A stretch of DNA of 15,200 nt, from NCBI GenBank assembly GCA_964552325.1, contig CAZKHA010000075.1, positions 1 to 15,200 on the forward strand. Reading direction: 5' to 3'. Each line of letters begins with the position of its first letter. Within the stretch, counting starts at the first letter, position 1. Origin of the DNA: CAZKCK01 sp964552325 (GTDB taxonomy: Bacteria; Bacteroidota; Bacteroidia; Bacteroidales; TTA-H9). The position numbers and the translations under genes were made by a program. Of this stretch, positions 5,939-14,900 are shown in pieces. The notes under the pieces are model-generated. The model made no database searches. It was not told the DNA's origin and saw nothing but the letters and a program-made list of their open reading frames with translations.

Positions 5939-7975
5939 TTACCTTAACCATCTGTAAGTAAGCCCTAAATTAAAAAGCCTGCCTGGTTGTGGCACTCCGC
6001 CATGATCATAATAGGAATTGTTGAACATATTGCGTACATCGGCAAATAGACTCATGGCCGAAGTAGCATACGCCAATCGTAAATCGAGGGTAAGCACAGG
6101 ATCATATGCTTTCTCAACACCTAAAACCGAGGCTGTATAATCGGTATATGTTCCATTACGCTGTTGGTATTGGAAAAGCCAATTTAAGGAAAAAGCTTTT
6201 ATAACAGTTTGATTTACATTTAGTGTTATCTTATGTTTTAAGGCATCCAGCACATATTTTGACTGATAAGGTCCACTATTTTTTGAGGTCTTAAGGAAAG
6301 TTAGCCCCAGGCTGGCTGAATTGAGATAAAACAATGAACTTTTTTTACATGGAGAATAGCCAATGTAGCCCTCAATCCCTAATGTATTGATTTCGGTTAA
6401 ATTCACACTTTGCCACTTTTCATCGCCTGGCAACTTAACCCAATCAATCATATTTGAGCCTTGGTTGTAGAAAGTGGTTGCGTTTAGCTTAAAGGCATCT
6501 TTTTTAAATTTTAAACCCGTTTCAACCGACCATGCTTCTTCAGGTTTTAATGCCGGATTGCCAGTATTGGTGGGCCCTACATAAAAAAGATCAGTAAACG
6601 TTGGCACCCTAAGCGTCTTTCCGGTTGAAGCATACCATTCAAAATCCTTGAGAAGAGTAAAGTTGATATCGAGGCCTGGATAAAGCTTCCAGTGATTTAA
6701 TGCAGAACTATACCCGAACAGCAATCCCCCTGATATGTAAAACCTTCCTAAATAAACAGAATGTTCGAGGTATGTATTGATTTGGCTACGGGATGAGCCC
6801 TTGCTGTAAAATACGTTTGGTGTTCCCGAAACAGGGATTGCTTCATGCAAGTCAACCCCTAATACGTTACTGGCTATTTGTTCGAATCGGAAATCTCCTC
6901 CAAATGCAGTTTTGCCATATTTGCCCACAACAATAAATGGTAGGGCTAAACCAAGCACATCGGTGCGATGATAGTTATGTGACTTATACCAAACGGGGCT
7001 TTGGTTTCTGAAAAGCATGAATTTGTCGAAGTTACGCCGGAAATAGGCTGAAGGGTTTATCCTAAAAAACCCATTGTAATGGCTGCTGATGCTGGCAAAA
7101 TATGTCTTTGTTTCTTCAAATTGATCGGGGTATTTTGGTGAATAAAAGCTGTTGGCGCCAAACTCTTTTAATATAACGCCTGAATTGACGACAAAGGCCA
7201 AATTCTTTCTCTCCCATTTTGCGGAAGCGAAGCCATTGGAAATTTTGTAATCGGTATTTGTTGTATAACCATCAGATTTTGTATAATTTAATCCTAAAAA
7301 TGTTTTCACAGCCCCCAAGTTGAAATTACCTGAACCCTCTGCACCAAATGTGTTGAAATCACCTCCGGTTATTGTTGCTTGGGCATTATTGGTTTGGCCC
7401 GATTTGGTTATGATATTTATAACGCCATTAAAGGCGTTTGGTCCAAACACTCGGGCTGCAGGGCCACGCAAGACTTCGATTTTCTCAATCCATGAAGGAT
7501 GAACAGGGATCGATAAATTATGATGACCGGTTTGTGGGTCAGAAATATTAACCCCGTTAAGTAGCACCAGAGCTTGATCAAACGAGCCTCCCCGAATACT
7601 AATGTCGGCTTGCGTATTGTTAAAACCACGTTGCCTACTATCTACGCCAGGAATATACTCAAGCAAAGCATCTAATGAAGTTACAGGCATCGTTGCAATT
7701 TCATCGGCTGTTAGAATAGTTAGCGAACGAGCTACTGCTGAGCCCATTACGGGTACTCGCTGAGCTGAAATTATAACTTCGGACTTTTCCAGGGTTTTGC
7801 TAATTAACAAACTATCAGGGTCATTCTGTGCTTTTCCTGGGTTCATGATGATGCTGCAACTTAAGGCAAGCACACAAATTTTGATGGTTTTGCCAAGGCT
7901 TGCAAACGTTGCGTACCCCTGGCGGCTCCAGTGCGAAAAATAGATTGATTTTGAAGTAATTATGTTCGATTTCAT
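5939..7975 (-). CDS. TonB-dependent outer membrane receptor, BtuB/Cir-like
   Basis: This 678-residue outer membrane protein should import a ligand, using energy relayed by TonB. The N-terminus has an unusually long region: about 30 polar residues including HWSRQGYATFASLGK (15-29), then a hydrophobic core (about 32-44) and likely cleavage after GKAQ (residue 50). A TonB-box-like EVIISAQR (66-73) follows. The plug domain runs to about residue 195, with DALLEYIPGVD (102-112), ISIRGGSFDQALVLLNGV (125-142), IEKIEVLRGPA (163-173) and NAFNGVINIITK (180-191). The rest is barrel, ending near YRWLR. Substrate is unknown: the plug resembles cobalamin and siderophore receptors, but I see no cobalamin riboswitch in the short upstream region and no vitamin B12 genes nearby. 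It has its own promoter-like element and is divergent from pyrG. Confidence 0.85.
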   Translation of the reverse strand: MKSNIITSKSIYFSHWSRQGYATFASLGKTIKICVLALSCSIIMNPGKAQNDPDSLLISKTLEKSEVIISAQRVPVMGSAVARSLTILTADEIATMPVTSLDALLEYIPGVDSRQRGFNNTQADISIRGGSFDQALVLLNGVNISDPQTGHHNLSIPVHPSWIEKIEVLRGPAARVFGPNAFNGVINIITKSGQTNNAQATITGGDFNTFGAEGSGNFNLGAVKTFLGLNYTKSDGYTTNTDYKISNGFASAKWERKNLAFVVNSGVILKEFGANSFYSPKYPDQFEETKTYFASISSHYNGFFRINPSAYFRRNFDKFMLFRNQSPVWYKSHNYHRTDVLGLALPFIVVGKYGKTAFGGDFRFEQIASNVLGVDLHEAIPVSGTPNVFYSKGSSRSQINTYLEHSVYLGRFYISGGLLFGYSSALNHWKLYPGLDINFTLLKDFEWYASTGKTLRVPTFTDLFYVGPTNTGNPALKPEEAWSVETGLKFKKDAFKLNATTFYNQGSNMIDWVKLPGDEKWQSVNLTEINTLGIEGYIGYSPCKKSSLFYLNSASLGLTFLKTSKNSGPYQSKYVLDALKHKITLNVNQTVIKAFSLNWLFQYQQRNGTYTDYTASVLGVEKAYDPVLTLDLRLAYATSAMSLFADVRNMFNNSYYDHGGVPQPGRLFNLGLTYRWLR

Positions 7976-8003
7976 AACGAAAAACTTAATTAAAATTAAG
8001 CTG

Positions 8004-8011
8004 CAAAAGTA
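8004..8011 (-). promoter_or_regulatory. Putative -7 promoter element of the TonB receptor gene
   Basis: The minus strand reads TACTTTTG, a full TAnnTTTG match, 28 bp before the ATG. No TTTG is found at the expected -33 distance. Confidence 0.4.
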
Positions 8012-8086
8012 GGGATTCGTGTTTTAGGAATGTCAGCATGAGTCAGGCATATTAATAACTAGCAATATGTTAATAAGTTATGAATA

Positions 8087-8094
8087 TAATTTTG
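8087..8094 (+). promoter_or_regulatory. Putative -7 promoter element of pyrG
   Basis: TAATTTTG matches TAnnTTTG and would give a leader of about 60 nt. A weaker second candidate, TAACTTGCAACCCC, begins at 8125; its CAACCCC resembles the CACCCC that follows both rplM sites. The palindrome at 8098-8115 lies between the two. Confidence 0.4.
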
Positions 8095-8097
8095 GGG

Positions 8098-8115
8098 TAT
8101 CACCAATTGGTGATA
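8098..8115. promoter_or_regulatory. Perfect 18-bp palindrome upstream of pyrG (operator candidate)
   Basis: TATCACCAATTGGTGATA is its own reverse complement over all 18 bases. It begins four bases after the -7 element at 8087 and is 45 bp before the pyrG ATG, a good place for a dimeric repressor. No regulator gene is nearby, so the binding protein is unknown. As RNA it could form only a stem without a proper loop, so a DNA-binding site is the better reading. Confidence 0.5.
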
Positions 8116-8160
8116 AAAATTAGCTAACTTGCAACCCCGTAACGTCTTTATATAACTATC

Positions 8161-9786
8161 ATGATAACAACCAGATACATTTTTGTTACGGGAGGTGTAA
8201 CCAGTTCGCTAGGCAAGGGAATTATTTCCGCTTCGTTAGCGAAACTCTTGCAATCAAGAGGATACAAAGTAACTATTCAAAAACTCGATCCATATATTAA
8301 TGTAGATCCAGGCACCTTGAATCCTTACGAACACGGAGAATGCTACGTAACGGAAGATGGAGCGGAAACGGATTTGGATCTCGGACATTATGAACGATTT
8401 TCGAATACCCCAACTTCACGTGCCAACAATATAACAACGGGCAGGATTTATAAAGAAGTTATTGAAAAAGAGCGCCGTGGAGATTATTTAGGATCTACGG
8501 TTCAAGTCATTCCACATATTACTGACGAGATTAAGTATCGCATTAAACTTTTGGCTAAAGCTGGTGATTACGATTTTATTATAACCGAAATTGGCGGTAC
8601 TGTGGGTGATATTGAATCGCTTCCCTACATTGAAACTGTAAGGCAAATGCGTTGGGAACTTGGAAATAGGTGCGTTGTTATTCATTTGACGTTGGTACCA
8701 TTTTTGGCTGCTGCTGGTGAGCTTAAGACAAAACCCACACAACATTCTGTAAAAACTTTACTGGAACAAGGAGTTCAGCCCGATATTATTGTTTGCCGGG
8801 CCGAACGCCCCCTTAACGAGGGTTTACGGAATAAAATTGCATTATTCTGTAATGTTGCAGCCACGGCAGTTATTGAATCAATTGATATGGAGACGATTTA
8901 CGATGTTCCAGTTAAGATGCGCTCGGAGGGCCTAGATACGGAAGTTCTGCGCAAATGCCAGATGCCATTGGAACCAGCTGCCGATTTGAGCAGTTGGGAA
9001 CAATTCCTGTATAAGCTAAAGCACCCTGAGTGTGAATTTGAAATTGGACTAGTTGGCAAGTACGTTGAGTTAAAGGATTCCTATAAATCCATTATCGAAT
9101 CATTTATTCATGCTGGAACCGAAAATCTTGCGAAGGTTAAGCTTCGTATGATCCATTCGGAAAGCCTTACCTATGAAAATGCTGCTGAAAAGCTTGCTGG
9201 GCTGAATGGGATACTGGTAGCACCCGGTTTTGGTAATAGAGGTATTGAGGGTAAAATTTGTGCCATACACTATGCCCGGACGCAGAATGTGCCCTTCTTA
9301 GGTATTTGCCTTGGTATGCAATGCGCAGTAATAGAATTTGCCCGCAATGTGTTAGGCATGCAGGATGCACATTCAACCGAGTTTGATAACCGCACCCATT
9401 ACCCAGTAATTGATATGATGGAAGAACAAAAAAAGATTTCAGGATTAGGCGGCACCATGCGTCTTGGTTCTTTTTCGTGCGCATTGACTCCAGGAACCAA
9501 AGCACACGAAATTTACCAGACTGATTTGATTAAAGAAAGGCATCGGCACCGGTTTGAGTTCAACAACAAATACATGCCAGTTTTTGAAAAAGCAGGAATG
9601 ATAATGGCTGGTATGAACCCTAAGGAGGATCTCGTAGAAATTATTGAATTACAGAATCATCCATGGTTTTTAGGTGTACAATTCCATCCCGAATACAAAA
9701 GCACGGTTGCAAACCCCCACCCCTTGTTTATAGGTTTTGTAAAGGCAGCTAAACTATTCTATCATCAAAAGACAAAGTCCTTATAA
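8161..9786 (+). CDS. pyrG: CTP synthase
   Basis: This enzyme aminates UTP to CTP using ATP and glutamine, the last step of pyrimidine nucleotide synthesis. The synthetase domain has the P-loop-like VTGGVTSSLGKGI (9-21), LDPYINVDPGT (42-52), EDGAETDLDLGHYERF (65-80) and ITEIGGTVGDIES (141-153). The class I glutamine amidotransferase domain begins near residue 294. It shows the oxyanion region VAPGFGNRG (353-361), the nucleophile Cys383 in GICLGMQ, and the His509/Glu511 pair in GVQFHPEY. At 541 residues it is full length (E. coli 545). The ATG at 8161 gives the standard TRYIFVTGG start. yidC follows on the same strand 153 bp later. The Bacillus-type attenuation signal (C-rich early transcript before a terminator) is not obvious here. 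Confidence 0.97.
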   Translation: MITTRYIFVTGGVTSSLGKGIISASLAKLLQSRGYKVTIQKLDPYINVDPGTLNPYEHGECYVTEDGAETDLDLGHYERFSNTPTSRANNITTGRIYKEVIEKERRGDYLGSTVQVIPHITDEIKYRIKLLAKAGDYDFIITEIGGTVGDIESLPYIETVRQMRWELGNRCVVIHLTLVPFLAAAGELKTKPTQHSVKTLLEQGVQPDIIVCRAERPLNEGLRNKIALFCNVAATAVIESIDMETIYDVPVKMRSEGLDTEVLRKCQMPLEPAADLSSWEQFLYKLKHPECEFEIGLVGKYVELKDSYKSIIESFIHAGTENLAKVKLRMIHSESLTYENAAEKLAGLNGILVAPGFGNRGIEGKICAIHYARTQNVPFLGICLGMQCAVIEFARNVLGMQDAHSTEFDNRTHYPVIDMMEEQKKISGLGGTMRLGSFSCALTPGTKAHEIYQTDLIKERHRHRFEFNNKYMPVFEKAGMIMAGMNPKEDLVEIIELQNHPWFLGVQFHPEYKSTVANPHPLFIGFVKAAKLFYHQKTKSL

Positions 9787-9808
9787 GTAGCCCATACACG
9801 AATTATCG

Positions 9809-9918
9809 TATCTTTGCCCTCTTTTAGCTTTAAGTGTTTATAAAGCCTTGCGGGAGGCTATGGGTAGCCATATTCTATAAGCATTTAAGCAACAATTTAT
9901 TACATTTCAACAATTTAT
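9809..9918 (+). promoter_or_regulatory. yidC promoter and leader with competing hairpins and a direct repeat
   Basis: TATCTTTG (9809-9816) matches TAnnTTTG. Downstream, three short stems share bases. Hairpin A is GCTTTA (9827-9832) with TAAAGC (9841-9846). Hairpin B is AGCCT (9844-9848) with AGGCT (9855-9859). Hairpin C is GGCTA (9856-9860) with TAGCC (9865-9869). A and C can form together; B excludes both. Nearer the gene, CAACAATTTAT occurs twice (9890-9900 and 9908-9918). The stems are only 5-6 bp, so a function is uncertain. Confidence 0.35.
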
Positions 9919-9939
9919 ATCTTGAAATAAAAACGCCTG

Positions 9940-11883
9940 ATGGATAAAAACACTATTATCGGACTTATCATTATTTTTGGAATTTTTATTGGGTGGAGCA
10001 TTTGGATGACACCATCAAAAGAAGAACTTGATAAACGCCAAAGAGCAGAAGATTCTATAGCCGTTTTGCAACAAAAAGCCACTGATTCGGCCGCAAAGGT
10101 TGCTGAAACCAGAGCATTACAAGTGGAAAGCGCTCCAGCCATTGCCACCACTATGTTGCCTACCGATGCGTCTAAAAAAGACTCTGTATTAAAAGTATTA
10201 AAAGATCAACTTGGATTCTTTTCAACGGCAGCTATCGGCCAAGAAGAGTATTACACACTTGAAAGCGATCTGATAAAGCTTACGTTAAGTAACAAAGGTG
10301 GAAAGCCTTACATTGTTAACCTTAAGCAATATAAAACATTTGACACACTGCCAGTTATATTGTTTGATAGTATTCAAGCCAAATTTGGGCTAGAGTTTTT
10401 TGCAGGTAAGCGCCAAATCTCGACCAACGATTTATTCTTTAAGCCCATATTTTATTTAAAGGATACGGAGGGAGAAAAGAATATAAAAGTGGAAAAAAAC
10501 GAAACGCTTACGTTTGGTATGCGGTTGTATGTTGATTCACCGGATAGCACCACGCTTTCAGATAAATATATCGAATACGTTTACACCCTCAAGGGCAACG
10601 ACTATATGCTGGGCTTCGACATCAAGATGCATGGCATGGACGAAGTAATTGAATCAAATACTACTTTTATAAACCTAGTTTGGAATACGGATTTACGTAG
10701 GCAAGAGAAAAGTCTTGATAATGAAAGGAATGAAGCCACAGTTTTTTACAAATTTGCTAAAGACGATGATGTTGATTACCTTAGTGAAACCAAAGATGAT
10801 AAAACGACCCTAAATACCAGTGTTAAATGGATTTCGTGTAAATCGAAGTTTTTTATTAGCAGTTTGATAGCCAAGGAATCGTTTACAGGAGCAGATATCA
10901 GCACCTTTACCAAGGCCACACAAAGCGAAAATCCACGTTATTTGGAAAGCATGTCGGCTATTATACCTTTGGAATTTGGCAAAGACCCCGAAACTACTTA
11001 TGAAATGCAGATGTATTATGGACCCAATAAGTACAAAACACTCAAAAAATACGACCTTAAGCTCGAACGTCAAGTCTTACTTGGATGGAGTTTCTTTTTA
11101 ATGTGGGGCATTAACGTTTATGCTGTGATTCCTGTTTTTGATTGGTTAAGCACCTACCATCTCAACTATGGTATTATCATTTTGATTCTTACTATACTTC
11201 TAAAGATTTTTTTATTCCCGATAGCGTATATTTCGTACAAATCAACGGCAAAGATGCGGGTTTTAAAGCCTGAAGTTGATGAACTTGCTACTAAGTATCC
11301 CAAAAAGGAAGATGGCCTAAAGAAACAACAAGCCACTATGGAGCTCTATAAAAAGGCCGGTGTTAATCCTATGGCGGGCTGCATTCCTATGTTGTTGCAA
11401 TTCCCCATACTTATAGCCATGTTCCGTTTTTTCCCCGCATCCATTGAGTTACGGCAACAACCATTCTTATGGGCACACGATTTATCAAGTTACGATTCCA
11501 TTTTCACCCTGCCATTTACAATTCCCTTTTATGGCGACCATGTGAGCTTGTTCACCTTATTGATGACAATTTCTACGCTGATCTACACGAAGATGAACAA
11601 TGATATGATGTCGTCGAGCCAACAATTGCCTGGCATGAAGACCATGATGTATATCATGCCAATTATGTTCTTAGGTGTTTTCAATAATTTTTCGAGCGGA
11701 TTAAGCTATTACTACTTTTTGGCAAATATGATAACTTTTGCACAGATGTTTATCATTCGGCGCACGATTAATGAAGATAAACTACATGCCCAAATTCAAG
11801 AGAACAAAAAGAAATTAGTTAAAAAGTCATCGTTTCAAAAACGGCTCGAAGATATGGCCAAGCAACGAGGCTACAAATCTTAA
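9940..11883 (+). CDS. yidC: Membrane protein insertase YidC
   Basis: YidC inserts inner membrane proteins, alone or with SecYEG. Residues 1-23 form the first membrane helix. A charged linker follows, then a large periplasmic beta domain (about 100-370). The conserved insertase core begins with the hydrophobic segment at 380-400. It continues with a helix at 409-430, the cytoplasmic hairpin containing STAKMRVLKPE (435-445), and helices near 483-498, 533-550 and 568-604. The positive residue in the hydrophilic groove, Arg366 in E. coli, appears as Lys422 in ILLKIFLFP, which I believe is usual in Bacteroidota. A basic tail (residues 612-647) could contact the ribosome. The length of 647 is normal for the phylum. 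It is downstream of pyrG but has its own promoter-like element, and a terminator follows. Confidence 0.95.
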   Translation: MDKNTIIGLIIIFGIFIGWSIWMTPSKEELDKRQRAEDSIAVLQQKATDSAAKVAETRALQVESAPAIATTMLPTDASKKDSVLKVLKDQLGFFSTAAIGQEEYYTLESDLIKLTLSNKGGKPYIVNLKQYKTFDTLPVILFDSIQAKFGLEFFAGKRQISTNDLFFKPIFYLKDTEGEKNIKVEKNETLTFGMRLYVDSPDSTTLSDKYIEYVYTLKGNDYMLGFDIKMHGMDEVIESNTTFINLVWNTDLRRQEKSLDNERNEATVFYKFAKDDDVDYLSETKDDKTTLNTSVKWISCKSKFFISSLIAKESFTGADISTFTKATQSENPRYLESMSAIIPLEFGKDPETTYEMQMYYGPNKYKTLKKYDLKLERQVLLGWSFFLMWGINVYAVIPVFDWLSTYHLNYGIIILILTILLKIFLFPIAYISYKSTAKMRVLKPEVDELATKYPKKEDGLKKQQATMELYKKAGVNPMAGCIPMLLQFPILIAMFRFFPASIELRQQPFLWAHDLSSYDSIFTLPFTIPFYGDHVSLFTLLMTISTLIYTKMNNDMMSSSQQLPGMKTMMYIMPIMFLGVFNNFSSGLSYYYFLANMITFAQMFIIRRTINEDKLHAQIQENKKKLVKKSSFQKRLEDMAKQRGYKS

Positions 11884-11909
11884 GAAGGAATAGGTATTTT
11901 ACAAGATTC

Positions 11910-11936
11910 AAAGCCCGGGAGTTTTTCTCGGGCTTT
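11910..11936 (+). terminator. Intrinsic terminator of yidC
   Basis: AAAGCCCGGG (11910-11919) pairs with CTCGGGCTTT (11927-11936), with one G-U pair and an AGTTTTT loop, followed by further Ts. It is 26 bp past the yidC stop and faces the convergent CotH-family gene. Confidence 0.85.
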
Positions 11937-11979
11937 TTGTTGTTTCAATTCATACCTTGTTATTGATCAATAATATATG

Positions 11980-14900
11980 CTATATTTTTATGAATTTCAA
12001 CCGTTCTATTACGCTGTGAGAACTCATAATGGAGATTTGATAAACACCAGCTGGCAATAATTTGGTATTTATTCGGATTTGATTGGAATGACTTTGAAAG
12101 CTGCCATTTTTAACAACTGTACCATTTGCATTTATTATGGTATAAATCAAACTTGCGCCCTTTAGTTTATGAGGAGCAAGTACTAGTAAATCATCTTGGG
12201 CTGGGTTTGGAAATATAATAAATTCGGATGTTTCAGGTAACTCATTGGTTGACGTAGTATTGGCAAAATACGCTGTAAATTGAGTTGCTTGCGCCTTAAG
12301 GGTGTCGTTAAAGATTGGATTAAGTGTATCGTCAATCAAACTGTTGTGATCCCAGTTTATAAAAGCAAACCCATCAGCGGGCAAAGCCTCAATTTTAACA
12401 GGTACTCCATTAAAATATACGCCATTCCAGGGATAGCTATCGGGTTCTACCGTACTGATTCTGATTTTTCCTGAACCTTCTGGTTCAACATTCAAGGTGA
12501 CTTCCACTTGATTTTGCAAGCCGAAAGCTGACTGAATATGGTTACGTACGTTAGCAGTACGTTGCGAAAGTTCGGAGCCAAACACCAAGTGGTTATTGTT
12601 GAAATCGATCATTTGCTGCATTATATTGTTCGGATCGCCCCAGCGTGCGAATTCCTTTTGCATTTCGGGAGCTGTAAGGTTAAACATATCATTCTCAAAG
12701 GCTGTAAGAATGCTCGTAGAATAGGCCGTATTCATTACATCGGCAAACCTATTGATGAAATAATTCTTAAACCGTTCATTTTGGATACCTTTTAGCCAAA
12801 TATTGATGTACGGATTTGCAGTACTTTGGCCCAGCATATATTGGATATGATCAAAATATGAATCTGTCCAAGCATTCGGCTGCAGGGCTAACTCCATATC
12901 AACCAAACAAAAACGCCATCTATTCGATGTTTTGGCAGATCGGTAAATCTTAATGTTGTTTCCAGGCCAATCCGTGTTACCAATCCAAGATTCAGCAATT
13001 ATATAATCAGTGTAATAAGCCATATCAAAATAGGCATCCGCTTTGGTCCAATACTCAGGATCAAGGGGATCTAACTGGTTAAACGCATTATATGAGGTAA
13101 AAAATGAATCGACAGATCCTTCGAGCGGACGTAAGACAAAGTTATACCATGCACTTAAACTTAAGAGATCAATCTGTTCCGGATCAGCATTTTCATGCGT
13201 CTCAAAGTATTCAGCATCAATCTTTTCGCGTAATTCATACAAACCAAAATATCCACCATTTATGTAAACACTAATAGGTCGCCAGGCCGAATAATAATTA
13301 TTGGTGTATTTGCCCATTGACTTCACTTGTGTTGCATCTTTATAAGGGAGAATAAGGTATTGATTGCTTCCGTTTCGTAGGTAAATTTTGCTGTATTTGG
13401 TTCGCTGAGGTCGATCAGGTATTAGCATTGAATTCACAGAACCTTCACCCAATACACTATTGTCCAATTCTATACGAAAAGAATGTTGTGGATTGTGACG
13501 GCTACCGCCCCAACCTCCATCCATTTGCATACCCGCATTTTGCGAAAAAACCATTGCTTGTGTTGAGTCAAAATATTCTACGTAAGATGCTTTTTGCCAA
13601 TCTGTCCACCAGTTATCGAAAATACCACTGGGTCCATAAAGGTTACTACCATCGGTGGCAACGGACAAAATTGGGGTAGTGTGCTCAATACCAATAAAAT
13701 AAGAAGAAACCGCAATAGGGCTAGGCAATATTCCGCTGGCCATTGCACAGGCTTTTAACACACATGAATAAGTAATAAGGATTGGCGCACCAGAATAGAT
13801 TGTGGATGCGGAAGTTGGGTCGCTACCATCCAATGTATAATATACTGTGGATGAGCCAGAATTTGGGTTATTGATTGTTACAGATAGTGGCGCATTGTAT
13901 ATACCCGATGGAACCGAAAAAGTTGGACTAAGGCAGTAACTGGAGTAGGTTGCCGAAAAATTGTTTGTGTTAGATGGAGTAGCATTTTGAAACAAATAGA
14001 TAGCTGAAGTGCCATCAGGGAAAGAACCTCTGCTATTATCAAGGCCATGGCAATTTACAAATAGGCTACTTTGGAGCACCTGATTTGGATTATAAAAGTA
14101 GATGGTTTCGCCTGTTCGCGAAATCTTGAAATTTGTATGCAGGTTATTATTTGGGTCCACAACCTCGAACTCGGAAGACACTGCGGTGGTGGTCACCAGT
14201 TTTAGGCTGATTTCGATATAATCATAAACCGTTGCGGGATCGGTTTGAGCTACACTAAACGCCATATTGTTTATATACCCAGGTGTTAATCCGGCAGCTA
14301 CAAGTTCAGAGGCCAATACAAGCATTTGATTACGAGCGCACCAATACCAATTACCATAAGGCGCCGGGTAATCATAGGGTGAATTTTGAGCATTACCGGT
14401 ACCAACGGTTTTGCCATTGAACTTCATGTTAGGGCGCTGATATGCTATGGTACCATACTGTTGCGAACAAGCACCAGAACCGCCATCTTGAGCCGCATAT
14501 ACGGTAGAGGCATAGGTTGTAAGCGTTTGGTTAAAAACCGAATTTGATGTATAGCCTAACGAACTGTATGAACATACATTAATTAACAGATTTGAAGTAC
14601 CATCCCAATAAAAAGGCGTTGAAAAGTTATGGGTATTCCAACCAAGCATAGGGGTAAATTCTCCCGTATTTTTTACGGTTGTAAATCCTGTTATTGGCTT
14701 GCGGTTTTTATCGCTGCAGAACACTGTTCTAAACTGTCCTGGCGCCAGCTTAACGTCCGGAAAAACCCATTTTGTTGGATTACTTACCTTATCGGTGATA
14801 GAATAGTTCAGAAGACTCACGGTATCCAATCCCGCATTGTATAATTCAACCCAGTCAGGGTAGTCGCCATTTTCATCTGCTATAGATGTATAGTTCTTAT

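Noticed and set aside
7976..8160. Cobalamin riboswitch upstream of the BtuB-like receptor
   Set aside because: The gap is short, is shared with pyrG signals, and I see no B12-box-like sequence on the minus strand.
12280..13679. Plus-strand ORFs of 64-85 codons opposite the CotH-family gene
   Set aside because: They lie fully inside a long, clearly coding minus-strand gene and show no recognisable protein features.
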